A stretch of 64,000 nucleotides of DNA from Gambelia wislizenii (taxonomy: Eukaryota > Chordata > Lepidosauria > Squamata > Crotaphytidae), in NCBI GenBank assembly GCA_030847615.1, contig JAUMIR010000001.1, forward strand, positions 166,815,001 to 166,879,000, in the 5' to 3' direction. Within the stretch, counting starts at the first letter, position 1. The number at the start of each line of letters is the position of its first letter. A program made the translations under genes and the position numbers. Positions 21,804-31,935 of this stretch are shown in pieces. The notes under the pieces are model-generated. The model was not told the DNA's origin, ran no database searches, and saw nothing but the letters and a program-made list of their open reading frames with translations.

Positions 21804-21988
21804 ATCATAGAATTGTAGAGTTGGAAGAGACCACAAGGGCCATCCAGTCCAACCCCCTGCCACGCAGGAAATCGCGATCAAAGCATCCCTGACAGATGGC
21901 CATCCGGCCTCTGTTTAAAGACCTCCAAGACCCCACCACGCTCTGAGGGAGTGTGTTCCACTGCTGAACAGCTCTTGCTGTCAGCTCA
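21804..21988 (-). pseudogene. CR1 LINE 3' fragment
   Basis: Minus strand: ATCATAGAATTGTAGAGTTGG is followed by the conserved CCATCCAGTCCAACCCCCTGCC block and the last CR1 codons (CTGAACAGCTCTTGCTGTCAG). It ends abruptly at 21988. It is in tandem with, but separate from, the older piece at 21350-21572. Confidence 0.9.
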
Positions 21989-22155
21989 GGATCCTGTTTC
22001 TCTCAGTAGCCAACCAGATGCTTATGGGAACCTGACAAGCAATACACGATGGAGAAATTAAGGCAATGCCATGCAGGAAGCATGGCCACCATGCTGAATT
22101 GGTTACATTTTCCCTCAGTATCATTGTAGTATTCTCTCAGGGGCACTTTGTGGAG

Positions 22156-22920
22156 ATTTTATTCATTTATATGCCGCCTTTCTCCCAAAGGTTGGACCCA
22201 AAGTGGAGATAGTCAATGAAAAACAATTACAATAAAATTTAAAACAGTTAAAATCACAAATAAAACATTTTAAGATCATTTTAACAATGAACAAAGTAAA
22301 AAAGATAAACAAAACATCCAATAAAAAGCCCCGTGCCCCTGCTTATACATTAAAAGCCTACTTAAACAAAAAAAGTCTTTGTGTGCCAGTGAAAGGAAAG
22401 CAAGGAGGGGGCCAGCCTAGGTTCTTGTGGAAGGGAGTTCCAGAGGGAGCAGCCACTGAGAAGGCTCTCCCTCATGTCCTCACCAAGTGAGCAGGGCTGA
22501 GAGAAAGCCTTCTCCTGATGATCTTAAAGTTCTGGCAAATTCCTGACCCATTAGGTGATACAGTCTTTCAAATAGTCTGGACCTAAGCCATATAGGGCTT
22601 TTTAGGTCAGGACCAGCACTTTGAATTGTGTCTGGAAACAAACCAGTAGCCAGTGAAGCTGTTTTAACAAGGCAGTTATATGTTTCCTATAACTGGCCCC
22701 AGTCAGCATTCTGGCTGCAGCATTCTGGACCCGTGGAAGTTTCCAAACAGTTTTCCAAGACAGCCCAACATAGAATGTGTTACAGAAATCCAAATGGGAT
22801 GTAATCAAGGCATGTGTCACCATAGTCAGATCTGATCTCTCAAGGAATAGGCGCAGCTGGTGCACTAGTTTTGGTTGTGCAAATGCACTCCTGGGCAAAG
22901 CTGACACCTGGGCATCCAGG
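22156..22920 (-). pseudogene. L2-type LINE, 3' end with RT C-terminus
   Basis: Read on the minus strand, the peptide SHLDFCNTFYVGLSWKT, then QNAAARMLTGA, ALLKQLHWLLV and QFKVLVLT is the conserved C-terminal region of L2-clade reverse transcriptases (22602-22907). A long 3' UTR follows and ends in GGGAGAAAGGCGGCATATAAATGAAT at 22156-22190. A related 3' UTR is found at 50480-50835. The catalytic RT part is missing, so the copy is 5'-truncated and dead. Confidence 0.85.
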
Positions 22921-22948
22921 CTCAGAGCTCAGTCCAGAAAAACACCTA

Positions 22949-23565
22949 GGGCTCAGCTAGACAGGATAATTAATAGCGAAAAATAGTGCCTTGCCTCCCT
23001 ATCCCTGCAGTATTTCTTTGTGTCCACAACTGATTTGCAAGATTGCTGGCATGGAAAATTAGCTGAGTTTGTAGTTCACATGCCCCCGAGAAAAGATGGT
23101 GGCCGCAAGTGAATTGCCTGCTGAAAACCTCCCTCCATTACCCTCCTTCCCCCCCCCATCCTTAAATGACAGTGTGGAAGAGTGGTTTTCTGTTTAGAAA
23201 AACTTTTTTTGTTGTTTGCTCTGTCACTGGAATGATCATGCACACAATCATTCATCGGGGGGGGGCAATGGTGGCTCCAGCCACTTTGTCCCTTGCAAGC
23301 CTGCCCCCACTGAGGTCCGGCCAATCACGTTTGAGTTCTTCGATGTGCCCCTATTTGAATTGGTTGTTTGGACATGCAGTTATGTGCATTTTTGCATATA
23401 TATTTTTAAAAGATCATGAGAAACTGCTAATGCTCTTATCGTGAACTCTTTGGAGTTTTCAGCCCCCCTCCTTCCCAATATGGTGAATCCCAGCAGGAGC
23501 TCATCTGAACAAAAGGTATTCTGCCTGCATTCTTTGTGGATTTTTTTGGTTGTCTAAACAACCCC
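22949..23565. mobile_element. MITE, family C, about 617 bp
   Basis: The left end GGGCTCAGCTAGACAGG is close to the left end of 10351 and pairs with the right end, whose reverse complement is GGGGTTGTTTAGACAACC. Interior landmarks GGCCAATCACGTTTGAG and 'ggcaatggtggctcc' match the family C layout. CTA precedes and AAA follows, so no clean target duplication. Confidence 0.65.
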
Positions 23566-24499
23566 AAATCCAGAAGTTTAAGATTTCAGGGGAGTGTAAC
23601 CCAATCCAGCACAGGCAGAATTCCTGTTCCCTGATCTGCCTTTCAACTGACCAGGGGCAAAATTTCAGGCCTCCCCAAAGCCTCCTTCCCAAACAGAAAC
23701 TGCTTTCTCCAAATAGCTGGCACAACCTAATAAAATAAAGTCACTCAGTAAATTTTCACATTTATGAACAATTCTTATAATCTTAGGAAACCGGGTCAAA
23801 ATGTTAGAAGTCTTTTTCATTTACAGGAAATTCAACATCATTCAAAAGCAGGGTTGTCTTAACAGCATTATAGGCCCCAGGACAAAGCAGTGGGAATAAA
23901 AATGTAAATTATCGATAAAATAAACATATACTTATTGTTACGTCCAACAAAATCAGTGTTTTGACCCTCTCCCCGGTGTACAGCTTCATTGGGAGCAAAG
24001 TCTCTTCCCATCCAGACTTCAGAATCCCTGATGTGTAAAACAGCAGAGATACAAATGAAAAAGAAGAGAGGAGAGAAGCACCTTCCAATATGGGAGAGTA
24101 GCAGGGAAGCAAAAGCAATGTCTCCCCAGTGAGCTGGCATCTCCACCTCTGGGAGAAGCAGACTGGGAAAGGGCAGGCTGCAGGGCTGGAAAGAGACACC
24201 CTCTTGGTGGGTCTGTTGGAGAGTGTGTATGTATGTGAGACAGAGGGAAGAGCTTGTGGCTGCACGGGCAGCTGCTCCAGGCAGAGCCAAGGAGGCAGGT
24301 CGAGTCTCCCTTTCTCAGCTGCTGCCTGCCTTTTCTGCCTCTTCTGGCAGAGTTTCCCCAGTGCCTTTCTTGCTTTGCTCCTTAGTCAGGACTCCCCCTC
24401 CAAGCACCCATCCCTCCTCCTTCTCTCTTTTCTCTTTATCTTCTCCTTTCCCCATCCTCATGAATGCAAACATGCCTACTCTCCACTACAAGTCGTATT
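23566..24499. other. unassigned non-coding stretch
   Basis: Several overlapping frames (for example 23868-24290 minus and 24129-24560 plus) are open mainly because of pyrimidine-rich composition and show no domain. Nothing is recognised. Confidence 0.4.
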
Positions 24500-24918
24500 T
24501 TTTCTCCTTCTACTGAGCACGAGAGAACAGGTACATGGCAAATTTAAAAATAAAAGATAAAATGAAAAAAAAAGTAAACCAAGCCCCAAAACACCCTAAA
24601 AAATTAACAAGTAACCCAGGGAGGGGGGGAAAGGGGTGCCACTTACCTCCTCATCCCAATCGCACCAGGAAGTGTCCAGCACAGACCTCCCCCCAGGGCT
24701 GGAATCACGCCAGCATAATGAGATAGCAATGGGGCATCTTTCAGACCACCCGTGATCCCGTTACAGAAACGGGATGGTTGGTCTATTAACAATGTTTCCC
24801 CATAAATAAGGTATCACAGGGGCAGAACGGGAGCAGAACGATGTCATCTGAAAGGTAAGCCCTTTCCCGGTTCTGTTCTGTTCCTGCAATGGACTTTATA
24901 GTCCATCTGATAATCTCC
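24500..24918 (-). mobile_element. MITE, family A, partial, minus orientation
   Basis: The right end CATCTGATAATCTCC is a family A terminus. On the minus strand the body shows CAGATGACATCG, CACTTCCTGGTGCGATTGGG and 'aggtaagtggcacccc...ctccctgggttacttgtta', as in 11471-12077 and 44364-44980. The other terminus is not found near the expected position, so the copy is truncated or diverged; the left coordinate is approximate. Confidence 0.65.
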
Positions 24919-25226
24919 ATAGTGTATGAGTATCTTGTACCTTGTTTTTCAAGTAAAATTGCTTTTAGGGAAACCTCCAGGAAGCATCATTGTACTTGAA
25001 AATGAGGAATAAACTCCTTGTATGGTTGTTCTTAAGGTAAAATGATTTTCTCCTCCACTTTTACATTTCTGTTAGAAACTGACAAAGGAGGAGCCATACA
25101 CATCTCCTTATGGTTCCACAAGTAAGCGGTCATCACTGAGATGTCTTTCAATTGTGGGGTCTCCCCAGCAGGAGAGGATGTCATCTGAGTAGACAGGACT
25201 ATATAGCCAAAGTGGTCATCCACTGC

Positions 25227-25283
<57 letters not shown>

Positions 25284-25636
25284 GGGGCTTGACTAAATGG
25301 AGGTAAAAATCTGATTGAAAATTGGACTTCTTTGGCCCAGAGCTGTGCCAGAGCTGCCCAGCACAATATTCGGACACTGGTCTGGATTTAAGTGCCACAC
25401 CTACCTATCTCCCCACTGGATTTTTACCCCCTGCTGTAGGTTCACCACCACTGCCTAGTCAGGCACCTCCTCCCAAAGAGCTTCATGCATACCCTCTAAC
25501 AAGGCAGACCCCCATCATGTGGCTAATCATTCTGAGAGCCAGAGGAAGCAACTCCACCCAGTGCAGTCACACCCTCCGACCTCACAATGAACTGCCATAT
25601 GCCAAAGAGGCAAACCCCAGTGCAGGACAATAGGTA
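24919..25636. other. unassigned stretch with a (GA)n array
   Basis: The segment right after the (GA)n array (25286, GGGGCTTGACTAAATGG) resembles a family B terminus, but no partner end was found. No gene is recognised. Confidence 0.4.
25232..25281. repeat. (GA)n microsatellite, about 50 bp
   Basis: Twenty-five uninterrupted GA units. Confidence 0.97.
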
Positions 25637-25741
25637 CCACCACTTCCCCCCTCCTCAATGCCACTGTTGCTGGCTCTGCCTTCTGAGTGCATAGTGAAGG
25701 CAGAGTCAGCAGCAGTGGCATGGAGAAGGGGGGTGCCTCCC
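25637..25741. repeat. long hairpin (inverted repeat), stem about 45 bp
   Basis: ATGCCACTGTTGCTGGCTCT faces AGAGTCAGCAGCAGTGGCAT around a loop TGAGTGCATAGT. The outer parts, CACTTCCCCCCTCCT and GGAGAAGGGGGGTG, also pair. The whole could fold as an RNA hairpin of pre-miRNA size. Origin from a small MITE is the simplest explanation. Confidence 0.75.
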
Positions 25742-25884
25742 CACCCCCTGAATCCAGTTCAGATCCTACATCTATACTACAGTTTTTTCTGGAGTTTCCA
25801 GCAAACTCTGGAGAAAACTTTTAGCCTTCTAAAACCATGCTTTAGGTGGTAAATCCTGATTCTGGTGCATATAGGGCCATAAAT

Positions 25885-25926
25885 CATGTGGCACTATCAC
25901 ACCAGATTCGGAGATAATGCCACATG
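25885..25926. repeat. small hairpin
   Basis: CATGTGGCACTATC pairs with GATAATGCCACATG (one mismatch) around a 14-nt loop. It probably belongs to a short DNA element whose ends are not visible. Confidence 0.55.
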
Positions 25927-26334
25927 TTGTGTGTCATTATCAGGCTAGATTTAGAAGGATTTGGATTTTATCATTAGTATAAAGAAGGCCTAGGATGGGG
26001 GGAGTGATTATTTTTCATTAATAACCCAGAGGTTCTGAAATGGATTGCTAGAGGACAGGTATCAGTGTTTGGGCCTTCTTCATGTTTGGGAAACTATTCC
26101 TGAGTCACTTTTTAAGACAAGCAGGTAAAGTTTCAACAGTATCATATTGTCTAGTGTAACTGAGTTATACTTCACTGCTCTGGATTTATTATATTTTGAT
26201 CCAATTACTTTTGGTGTCTTATTGTGTTTTTGTGTCTATGAGCCAACTCAAATTGTTCGAATGGTATAAAATATGACAAGCAAATATATCTGATGTTTAG
26301 AGTTACATCCTGAGTGCCACCAAGTCACTTCAAT
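25927..26334. other. unassigned spacer
   Basis: No gene or known repeat is recognised. Confidence 0.45.
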
Positions 26335-26555
26335 GTGTGTGTGCCTTCAAGTCACCTGTCAACTTATGGCAACCCCAGGAATTTCATAGGGTTTAAGCAA
26401 GGAATACTTAGAGGTGGTTTTGCCAGTTCCTTCCTCTGAAATATAGCATACAGCACCTGGGATTCATTGGTGTTCTCCCATCCAAGTGCTAACCAGGGCT
26501 GACCCTGCTTAGCAGCCAAGATCAGACAGGATCTGGTGCCTCTAGGGTAGAGCTT
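26335..26555 (-). mobile_element. SINE with a 5S-rRNA-like head and Bov-B-like tail
   Basis: On the minus strand, 26460-26540 reads GATCTTGGCTGCTAAGCAGG, then GGTTAGCACTTGGATGGGAG. This matches the 5S rRNA internal promoter region, with its box A-like and box C-like parts. The 3' tail (26335-26390, minus strand: GTTGCCATAAGTTGACAGG then TGACTTGAAGGCAC) is the same tail as in the tRNA-headed SINEs at 56-61 kb. This corresponds to the described 5S-Sauria SINE type. It is not a 5S gene. Confidence 0.8.
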
Positions 26556-28147
26556 CCCTCATGTGACCCCCTTTAAGGCAAACATAAGCATTTAATAGAA
26601 TATGATAGGAAATAGAAAAAACTGTGAAGAAATTAATTCTCTTACATTGGAATCCTAGATATTTTCCCTCAGATGTAAATTCTATTCAGTTCAATGGTAA
26701 GAGTGTACAGAATGGCAACTTTTGGGATATTAATTAGGCTAGGCAAGATTTTGATTTTATGTAGCCTGCTTATAATATAGCAACTTGGAACATTCACCCA
26801 TCTAGCACTAAACTGTGTACATTGATAGGCAGTAAGTCTCATGGTAAATATGGCTATATTTACTAGTGTATTTGGAAACATTTTTAAAAAATAGTTTGAA
26901 AGTGCATAATTATACATACATGCTTAAAAATTCAAAAGTACACTTTTTATAAACTGAGCCTTACTGCTGCAACATTTTGATTAGTAATTAAGTGGGAACT
27001 TCCAAACCTTTCCATGGAAACAAGGTGCACAGCACACTAGGGTGAAATCTTTGTCAACAGGAATGCCTTATAATGCTGTCTCATTCTATTGCAACAAAAG
27101 TCAAGCACAGTCTGACCTTTCAGTTACTTCAACTAAGATGGCTGACTGGAATGACGAATAATCTTCACAGCAAGGAGAAAACTGATTCTGAAAAGCATGG
27201 AAAAGAAATCTCAGGCATATCTTTTCAAAGATAATGAATATTTCCACAAAATTATCTGATCAGAATTACCGTAAAACTGTCTGTGCATCTCTGCAAGTTC
27301 AAAAGGAAAGCAGCATTTCCTTTCTTCATCAGATTTCCTTCTTTCAACTGAGGATCCAACTGCATTTATAATACATTTTATCATTTTTACTGATGGGATA
27401 AAATCCGATTAACAGAAGTCCTCAGAACTCATCTTGAAAGGGAGTGTCATGGCGTCCCAATCCAATTTATATCTATGTAAAGTACAATTTTAACAGCAGC
27501 AGCAGCAACAGCATTTTTTTTTTGCTTAAGTTCTTAAAATGTTGGGATTACAGGAAGCAGCTGGAATCTTTCTTTCAGCTGCTGTTTCAAGGATTTTTCA
27601 AATATCATTTGCACTAGGAAAGATTCTAGAATAAATGCACCATTAAAATCGGCCACTTCTCATATAGTGGGTTTGATTTGGCACATTCTAAATTGTGGTT
27701 AATGTTCTTTCTTTCCTTGTTTCTTCCTTTTTTGCAACCTCCCTCCTGCCCCTTAATGTGCCTATGATTCTTTTTCTAAAAGAGGGGAAAATTCTGCTTT
27801 TCTCTTTCCCTCTTTCAGTCCTTATGTTGAAGCCTTGCTGCCTCACAAAAGCAGAGTAACTATTTCCCCTTTACTTCTAGTTGCTTAGGGAAAAGCCTCC
27901 TTCTGAGGTATCCATGGATGAGGCTGCTCCCCTAGGCCTGTTAAAGCACCTTTCCTTAATCTGGTTAACTTCAGATGGTTGAAACAAGAGCCCCCAGCAG
28001 TCCCAGCAAGAGTATAGTTATTGTGGATGGGCAAAATCAGGACATTGCCCCCACCAGATATGAATTCTTCCTCCAATGAAATTTTCTCTCTCCTCAAATG
28101 TCTGACATTGCAGTAACTTGAAACTTTAGTTGAACATAATAGATATT
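26556..28147. other. unassigned, mostly single-copy-looking AT-rich sequence
   Basis: No transposon terminus or recognisable repeat was found over about 1.6 kb, and no exon-like frame. It may hold conserved non-coding sequence, but that needs a comparison I cannot make. Confidence 0.4.
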
Positions 28148-28195
28148 ATTTTTTATATATCCCACCTTTCTTCTTACCCAGGATCCGAGGCAGAT
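28148..28195 (-). repeat. LINE/SINE L2-type tail remnant
   Basis: ATTTTTTATATATCCCACCTTTCTTC is the reverse of the '...GAAAGG.GGGATATAAA' L2-type tail. Confidence 0.5.
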
Positions 28196-28959
28196 GCCTA
28201 GAGTTTAGGCATCTATGGAAAAGGATGAGACAAAGTATACAAGGGAATGTGAACACAGCAGAGTTTGAGGTATAAACCATTTTCAGTGTCTAGCTATAAG
28301 CAATGCTAAACATTTGGGGAACGAAGGAGAATTTCATTGAGGGGCAAAAGAATTCTTATTTGGGGTGGCAGCACCCTCATTTCACTTGCTACATCCCTGA
28401 GCTCCAGCCAGCATGGCCAGTGGTTAGGGCTGATGGAAAACAGAAAATGGAACATCATGATCATGGAAGATGAAACATCTGGAGGCACCAAATTGGAGAA
28501 AGCTTCCTATATTGGTGGGTAATCTCTCCCCTTGCAGAGGCTTGAGTGACACTTTGAGGTGCCTGTGACTTCTGAAGCCCGTTTGGGTTCTACTCTTGGC
28601 TTACCCATAATGCTCCAGTCCTTGCCAGTAGACCCACTGGAACCTTCTGCTAGATTTTGTTCTTCATGCAGTTGGCAGGCATAACTGCACCTCTGGTAGC
28701 AGTGGTGACAATTTAAAAGTTTTAGAATGAATAGCAACTATTAATTTCATTCCCTAATATTAGACAAACAAATGACATAGCAATAAATTAACTTCTGAAT
28801 GTCACATATTCATCCATTATTCATTGGCACTCATATGTTTCCTCATAGCAGCCAGCTAGAATAGGTCGATGGGTGGGTGTGGGGGTTACAGAGGGAAGAA
28901 AGGAAAGGGGGGAAGAGATTTGCACTGCAGGCTAACACAAACATGTTTTGGCAAGAACA
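28196..28959. other. unassigned stretch
   Basis: Apart from CCAGCCAGCATGGCCAGTGG (28405-28424), a piece of the common foldback repeat, nothing is recognised. Confidence 0.4.
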
Positions 28960-29111
28960 TTGAGGTGAGAATAGCCATGTTAGTTTATAGTAGCAAAACA
29001 ACCAAGAATCTTGTGGCCTCTTAAACATGAATAAGTTTTATTCATCATAAGCTTCCATGGACTCCAGCACCATCAGTCCAGGCATCTGATGAAGTGGGCT
29101 GGAGTCCTCAA
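28960..29111. repeat. palindromic interspersed repeat, target of the L1 insertion
   Basis: ATAAGCTTCCATGGACTCCAGC pairs with GCTGGAGTCCTCAAAAGCTTA around GCATCTGATGAAGTGGG. This matches a widespread amniote repeat with the 'cttcatcagatgc' core. The L1 at 29128 inserted at its AAAAGCTTA end. Confidence 0.6.
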
Positions 29112-29127
29112 AAGCTTAGGGCAAATA
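29112..29127 (+). repeat. target-site duplication of the L1, 5' copy
   Basis: AAGCTTAGGGCAAATA is identical to 36231-36246. The preceding CTCA plus AAAA gives a bottom-strand nick site like TTTT/GA, as expected for L1 endonuclease. Confidence 0.95.
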
Positions 29128-30965
29128 GAGGCTTCTGGTGGGCGGTCGTGGGCGACGGACGTGCTGGGACGACGCTCCGTTACAGCACTCCTCCTAACGC
29201 TGCTTGACAGAGTCCGACACAGGATTCTGTGGTTCTCCTCACTCGGGAAAGCAAGGAGACAAGTGGGGCTAGCAGTTAAGTTGATCTGACCGAACCAGGG
29301 AAGACGCTGGCAAGGAGACGGAGAAGGCTTACAGAGCAACCATGGCAGCGCTAGGTAATCCATAAGGCTAAAGCCCACGAAGACCCTCCACTTCTAAGCG
29401 GACTACTCAAATCTTTACTTTGGGGAGTGAACCCACCTCAAGAGGTCGATAAGACTTCCAATTGTTTTATTCCTTTCATTGGCGGGAAGCAACTTTTTAT
29501 TTGTTGGTATTTGTGTTTTTGTTGGTGGGCTGACTATCCTGGATAGAAAACAGAAGAGGAAGCGAAGAAAACAGAGTAGAGGGAGCGGAAGAGAAGGCTG
29601 GAAGGGGAAAGCAGAAGGACTTGCTAGGCTCCGCAGACCATAGAGGGGGAAAAAAGGGGAAAGGAAAGAGAGAAGAGAAGGTCTGGTTATGCTCGCAGGA
29701 CCACAGAGAGGTGAAGCGCTGAATTGCTGAGAGCCTTGTTGAGAGCCAGGTCGCTGAGCAACACAGGTTTTGCGGGGCTGAAGAGCTACACACATATGAG
29801 TGATAGTGTATATGCCAAGTCGAAGGGGGAGCTTTGAGCTCTTTAACTCTCCCCTTTTTAGAGCGCTCACCTAACCTCCCTTATTTTCAAGCACTTACCA
29901 AACACCCCCCACCTTGGTGTATTTGGCAGGGGAGGAAAACTGACTTTACTGTGAAGGGAGCAGAGCTGGGGTTTTGTTGTTGTTGTTGTTGTTGTAAAGT
30001 GAAACTGCCCTATTCAGCTTACTGAGTATAAAGAGCTTCAACAAGACAAGATTAGTAGAATTCCACAGTGAGGCTTTTCCTTTTTGTTTTTCTTTTTCTC
30101 TTTCTCTCCCCCCTTTAGGAGGAAAAAAGAGGAAGAAAGGGGAAGAAGGAGGAAAGAAGAGTAGAAAAGAAGACAAACATGAAGAAAAGAACAAGTATAG
30201 AGGAAGGATAAGAACTAGCAAGAAGAACAACAGAAAATAGAAGAACAGAAAGGAAAGAAGGAAAAAAGCTTAAGTAGAAAAAGTGTATTGCTGATACTCA
30301 ATGCTCTAAACAATAGCTATTACATACATGAAATTGTGAACTGTTAGAGAAAAGTTACTGTAATTGAAGTAATTTGGGTTGATTGTGTGTGGATAGTGAA
30401 AAGATACTGTAATTGAAATGCTTTGGGAGGAATAAGGGTGGTGATGGTAGTGGTTATAACTGACTTAATTACTCTGTTTGTCACTGCTTAATTTGAACAG
30501 TTTTATGCTTCTTAAACAGAGGTAAAAGTGACAAGGGAGGCAAGGGAATAGAAGCGAGGAACAGAATCATTATATAATTTCATTAATAGCTTATTCATAT
30601 TGGAATAATTTATACTGGAAGGTTCAGTTGATCTTATTAATTATTTGGGTAAAAAGAATAAGATATTGGGTAAGATTTGAGAATTGATAGAAAGTGTTCA
30701 ATTGATATTACAAAGCTCAATTTCCGAACAGAGTGCGATTAATATAAATTGATAAAATAGTTCCTCAATAATATCATTGATAACTCATTAACCAATAATA
30801 CCGTGATAATTTATTAATCAATAACCTTGTGAGAGATTATAGAGGGGTTGATTGCGGTCTTTGGTAAAGCTCCAATATAATTTGGGACAGTAAATGGCCT
30901 CAGGCCTATGCCCAAGAGCATACACAATGACACAAACGCTAATATCAAGGAGGGGGTCGATAGAA
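29128..30965 (+). promoter_or_regulatory. L1 5' UTR with presumed internal promoter
   Basis: The region from the insertion point to the ORF1 start is GC-richer and CpG-containing in its first 100 bases (GGGCGGTCGTGGGCGACGGACG), then strongly purine-rich. A (TTG)n run lies at 29973-29995. L1 5' UTRs carry the promoter; no specific site is proven here. Confidence 0.6.
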
Positions 30966-31737
30966 ATGCCTCCCAAACAGACAGAAATTAGCATGCAAAT
31001 ACTGGAAGAGCTTAGAGCTCTTAAGAATGAGATGAGGGAAGAAATTCGTTCTTTAAAAAAAGAGATGAAAACTGATTTTGAGAAAATTGAGAAAAGGCTT
31101 GACAACAGAATTAAAAGAGGTAAAGGCAAATTTAGACACACTCTCCTGTAGAACGACAAATTTAGAGACAAAATCAGATGAATCTTCTAGAGAAGTGGAA
31201 AGAATAAGGAATGTAAACCTAATTCAAGAAATAAGGTATAGAGAAAAATGTTTAAAACTACAAGGTGTGGTAGAAAAGGCTTATGAAAACTTGTACGAGC
31301 AATTAATTCCTATCCTAGCACAGTACATGGAGTTAACTGTGACACAAATGAAACAAGGGATTGATAAAATGTTTCAGGTAAATTCTGTAATTGCGAGGGA
31401 GAAAAAATTACCCCGTGACATAGTAATTGCTTTTACTAGAGCAAAGATGAGAGATGACTTGATACAGAGAAGTTACGTAGCGAAACTAGTAATAGAAGAG
31501 AAAGAAATGCAAATGTATAAGGACACACCAAAAGAGGTGTTAAAGAAAAGGCAGGAATATAAGGGGCTTACACAAAAACTTAATACACTAGGTGTGAATT
31601 ACACATGGGAAAGAGTGGAAGGTATCTCCTTTATGTATCAACAAAAGAGACAGAAAATAACATCCGTGGAGAAGGCGAATGAATTTCTAAAAAGGTTAAA
31701 AGAGGATGAACGGAAATATGAAGAGAAGAAAAGATGA
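30966..31737 (+). pseudogene. L1 ORF1 (RNA-binding chaperone), frameshifted
   Basis: The chosen start is the ATG at 30966 (MPPKQTEIS...), within a frame open from 30894. The N-terminal part is a charged coiled coil with heptad-like Glu/Lys/Leu spacing. A frameshift between about 31080 and 31150 moves the reading to the frame of 31078-31737. That frame carries the RRM-like and C-terminal regions (REKCLKLQGV; LPRDIVIAFTRAKMRDDL; GLTQKLNTLGVNYTWE). ORF1 proteins form trimers that coat L1 RNA. The TGA at 31735 is followed by a CGG-AAA-rich open frame up to ORF2, so the stop may itself be a CGA-to-TGA change. Not functional as it stands. Confidence 0.88.
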
Positions 31738-31935
31738 CGGAAAAAGAAAAAACCAGAAGGAAGTGAGACACACAAAAAGGAGCGACTCTATAGTGAGCAA
31801 GAGACGAAAAGAGATACAGAGGAAGAAACTGAACAAAGACAGGTATCCTCTGCAGAAGAGAGCTTAGAAGAGGAGGTGAAATCGAGCACTGAAAACAAAG
31901 GCGAGGGATTAGCAGCTGGAACAAACAAAAAAATA

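Noticed and set aside
23868..24560. overlapping 118-143-codon ORFs as candidate exons
   Set aside because: Pyrimidine-rich composition explains the open frames; no domain, and similar-length frames exist on both strands.
26460..26540. 5S rRNA gene
   Set aside because: Only the internal part is present, it is diverged, and it is fused to a SINE tail.
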